Below the pieces are notes generated by a model. It worked only from the letters and a program-made list of their open reading frames with translations, had not been told where the DNA came from and searched no databases. Of a DNA stretch of 64,000 nucleotides, positions 63,797-64,000 are shown in pieces. Source of the DNA: Chryseobacterium scophthalmum. GTDB taxonomy: Bacteria > Bacteroidota > Bacteroidia > Flavobacteriales > Weeksellaceae. Numbering within the stretch: the first letter of the stretch is position 1; each line of letters opens with the position of its first letter. Both the position numbers and the translations under genes were made by a program. Location of the stretch: assembly GCF_900143185.1 (NCBI RefSeq), contig NZ_FSRQ01000001.1:496001-560000 (forward strand), in the 5' to 3' direction.

Positions 63797-64000
63797 TTAA
63801 ATGTTTTTAGAAATTATATTTCTGTCTGAAGGTCTGAAATACCACGATAAAATCGTTACAATCAATAAGATCAAAGCGGGAAATGCTTCTGTAAAAGATT
63901 GTCCTACTGCAAAATGAGAGATTGCTGCACCCGACATTGCAAAGAAAAACCCTGCATAAGCCCATTCTTTCAGCAAAGGAAATTTAGGAATGAGAATTGC
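63797..64000 (-). CDS. DoxX-like membrane protein, partial
   Basis: The last 67 codons plus stop of a minus-strand gene are in the window; the start is beyond 64000. The visible part has two hydrophobic helices (AYAGFFFAMSGAAISHFAVG and FPALILLIVTILSWYF) and the ending RPSDRN...KNI. This resembles small DoxX-type membrane proteins. Its stop is directly before the ATG of the YdeI-family gene. Confidence 0.65.
   Translation of the reverse strand, partial: AILIPKFPLLKEWAYAGFFFAMSGAAISHFAVGQSFTEAFPALILLIVTILSWYFRPSDRNIISKNI

Overview
This is an AT-rich chromosomal window from a member of the Bacteroidota, most likely a Chryseobacterium-like Flavobacteriia. The evidence is the set of gene families: SusC/RagA and OMP_b-brl_3 TonB-dependent receptors, a DUF4249 lipoprotein, single-subunit B-type succinate dehydrogenase, an OmpA protein with calcium-type repeats, and large AsmA-like proteins. 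Several upstream regions also carry the Bacteroidota promoter pattern TTTG...TAnnTTTG. I saw no tRNA, rRNA, CRISPR array, insertion sequence or phage genes.

Layout. 1-1050 is the 3' part of an ABC-2 permease. 7209-1057 (minus) reads as one operon: phosphate-selective-type porin, DASS dicarboxylate transporter, sdhC, sdhA, sdhB, with a recognisable promoter at 7349-7377. 7621-13093 (minus) holds small unknown and secreted proteins and an AsmA-like protein. 13191-13884 has two small unknown genes. 14216-21554 holds a LytS-type histidine kinase, a DUF5117-type zinc metalloprotease, and a striking open reading frame in which the N-terminal three quarters of a SusC receptor run in frame into a LytTR response regulator. 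21843-21940 is a multi-stem RNA-like element in the leader of an OmpA-family gene.

24996-36213 is a complete kdp potassium-uptake locus. In order it has an NtrC-type sigma-54 activator, two paralogous unknown proteins interleaved with mini membrane proteins (including KdpF), kdpA, kdpB, kdpC, an outer-membrane porin, a kinase-less KdpD and a separate HAMP/PAS histidine kinase. Potassium sensing is therefore built differently from the classical KdpD/KdpE pair. 36325-38489 (minus) carries small stress-type genes, including a DUF892 ferritin-like protein.

38918-46207 is a signalling island: a receiver-PAS kinase, a CHASE3/HAMP/GAF hybrid kinase with three receivers, two stand-alone receivers, CheR and a receiver-less CheB. 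It has no chemoreceptor, CheW or CheA.

46791-52405 (minus) holds an OMP_b-brl_3 receptor, then a DUF4249 lipoprotein paired with a TonB-dependent receptor. 52585-54251 (minus) has a DUF4272 protein and a MarR-GNAT fusion with a well-placed operator-like dyad. 54402-57527 (plus) is an AraC regulator followed by a tight run of hexapeptide acetyltransferase, cupin lipoprotein and cysteine-type alpha/beta hydrolase. The window closes with a third TonB-dependent receptor (minus), a second AsmA-like protein (plus), a REP-like intergenic element, a YdeI-family gene and a partial DoxX-like gene.

The most notable items are the SusC-LytTR chimera near 20,870 (a real rearrangement or an assembly join), the structured leader RNA at 21843-21940, the rewired kdp regulation, and the receptor-less CheB/CheR signalling island.
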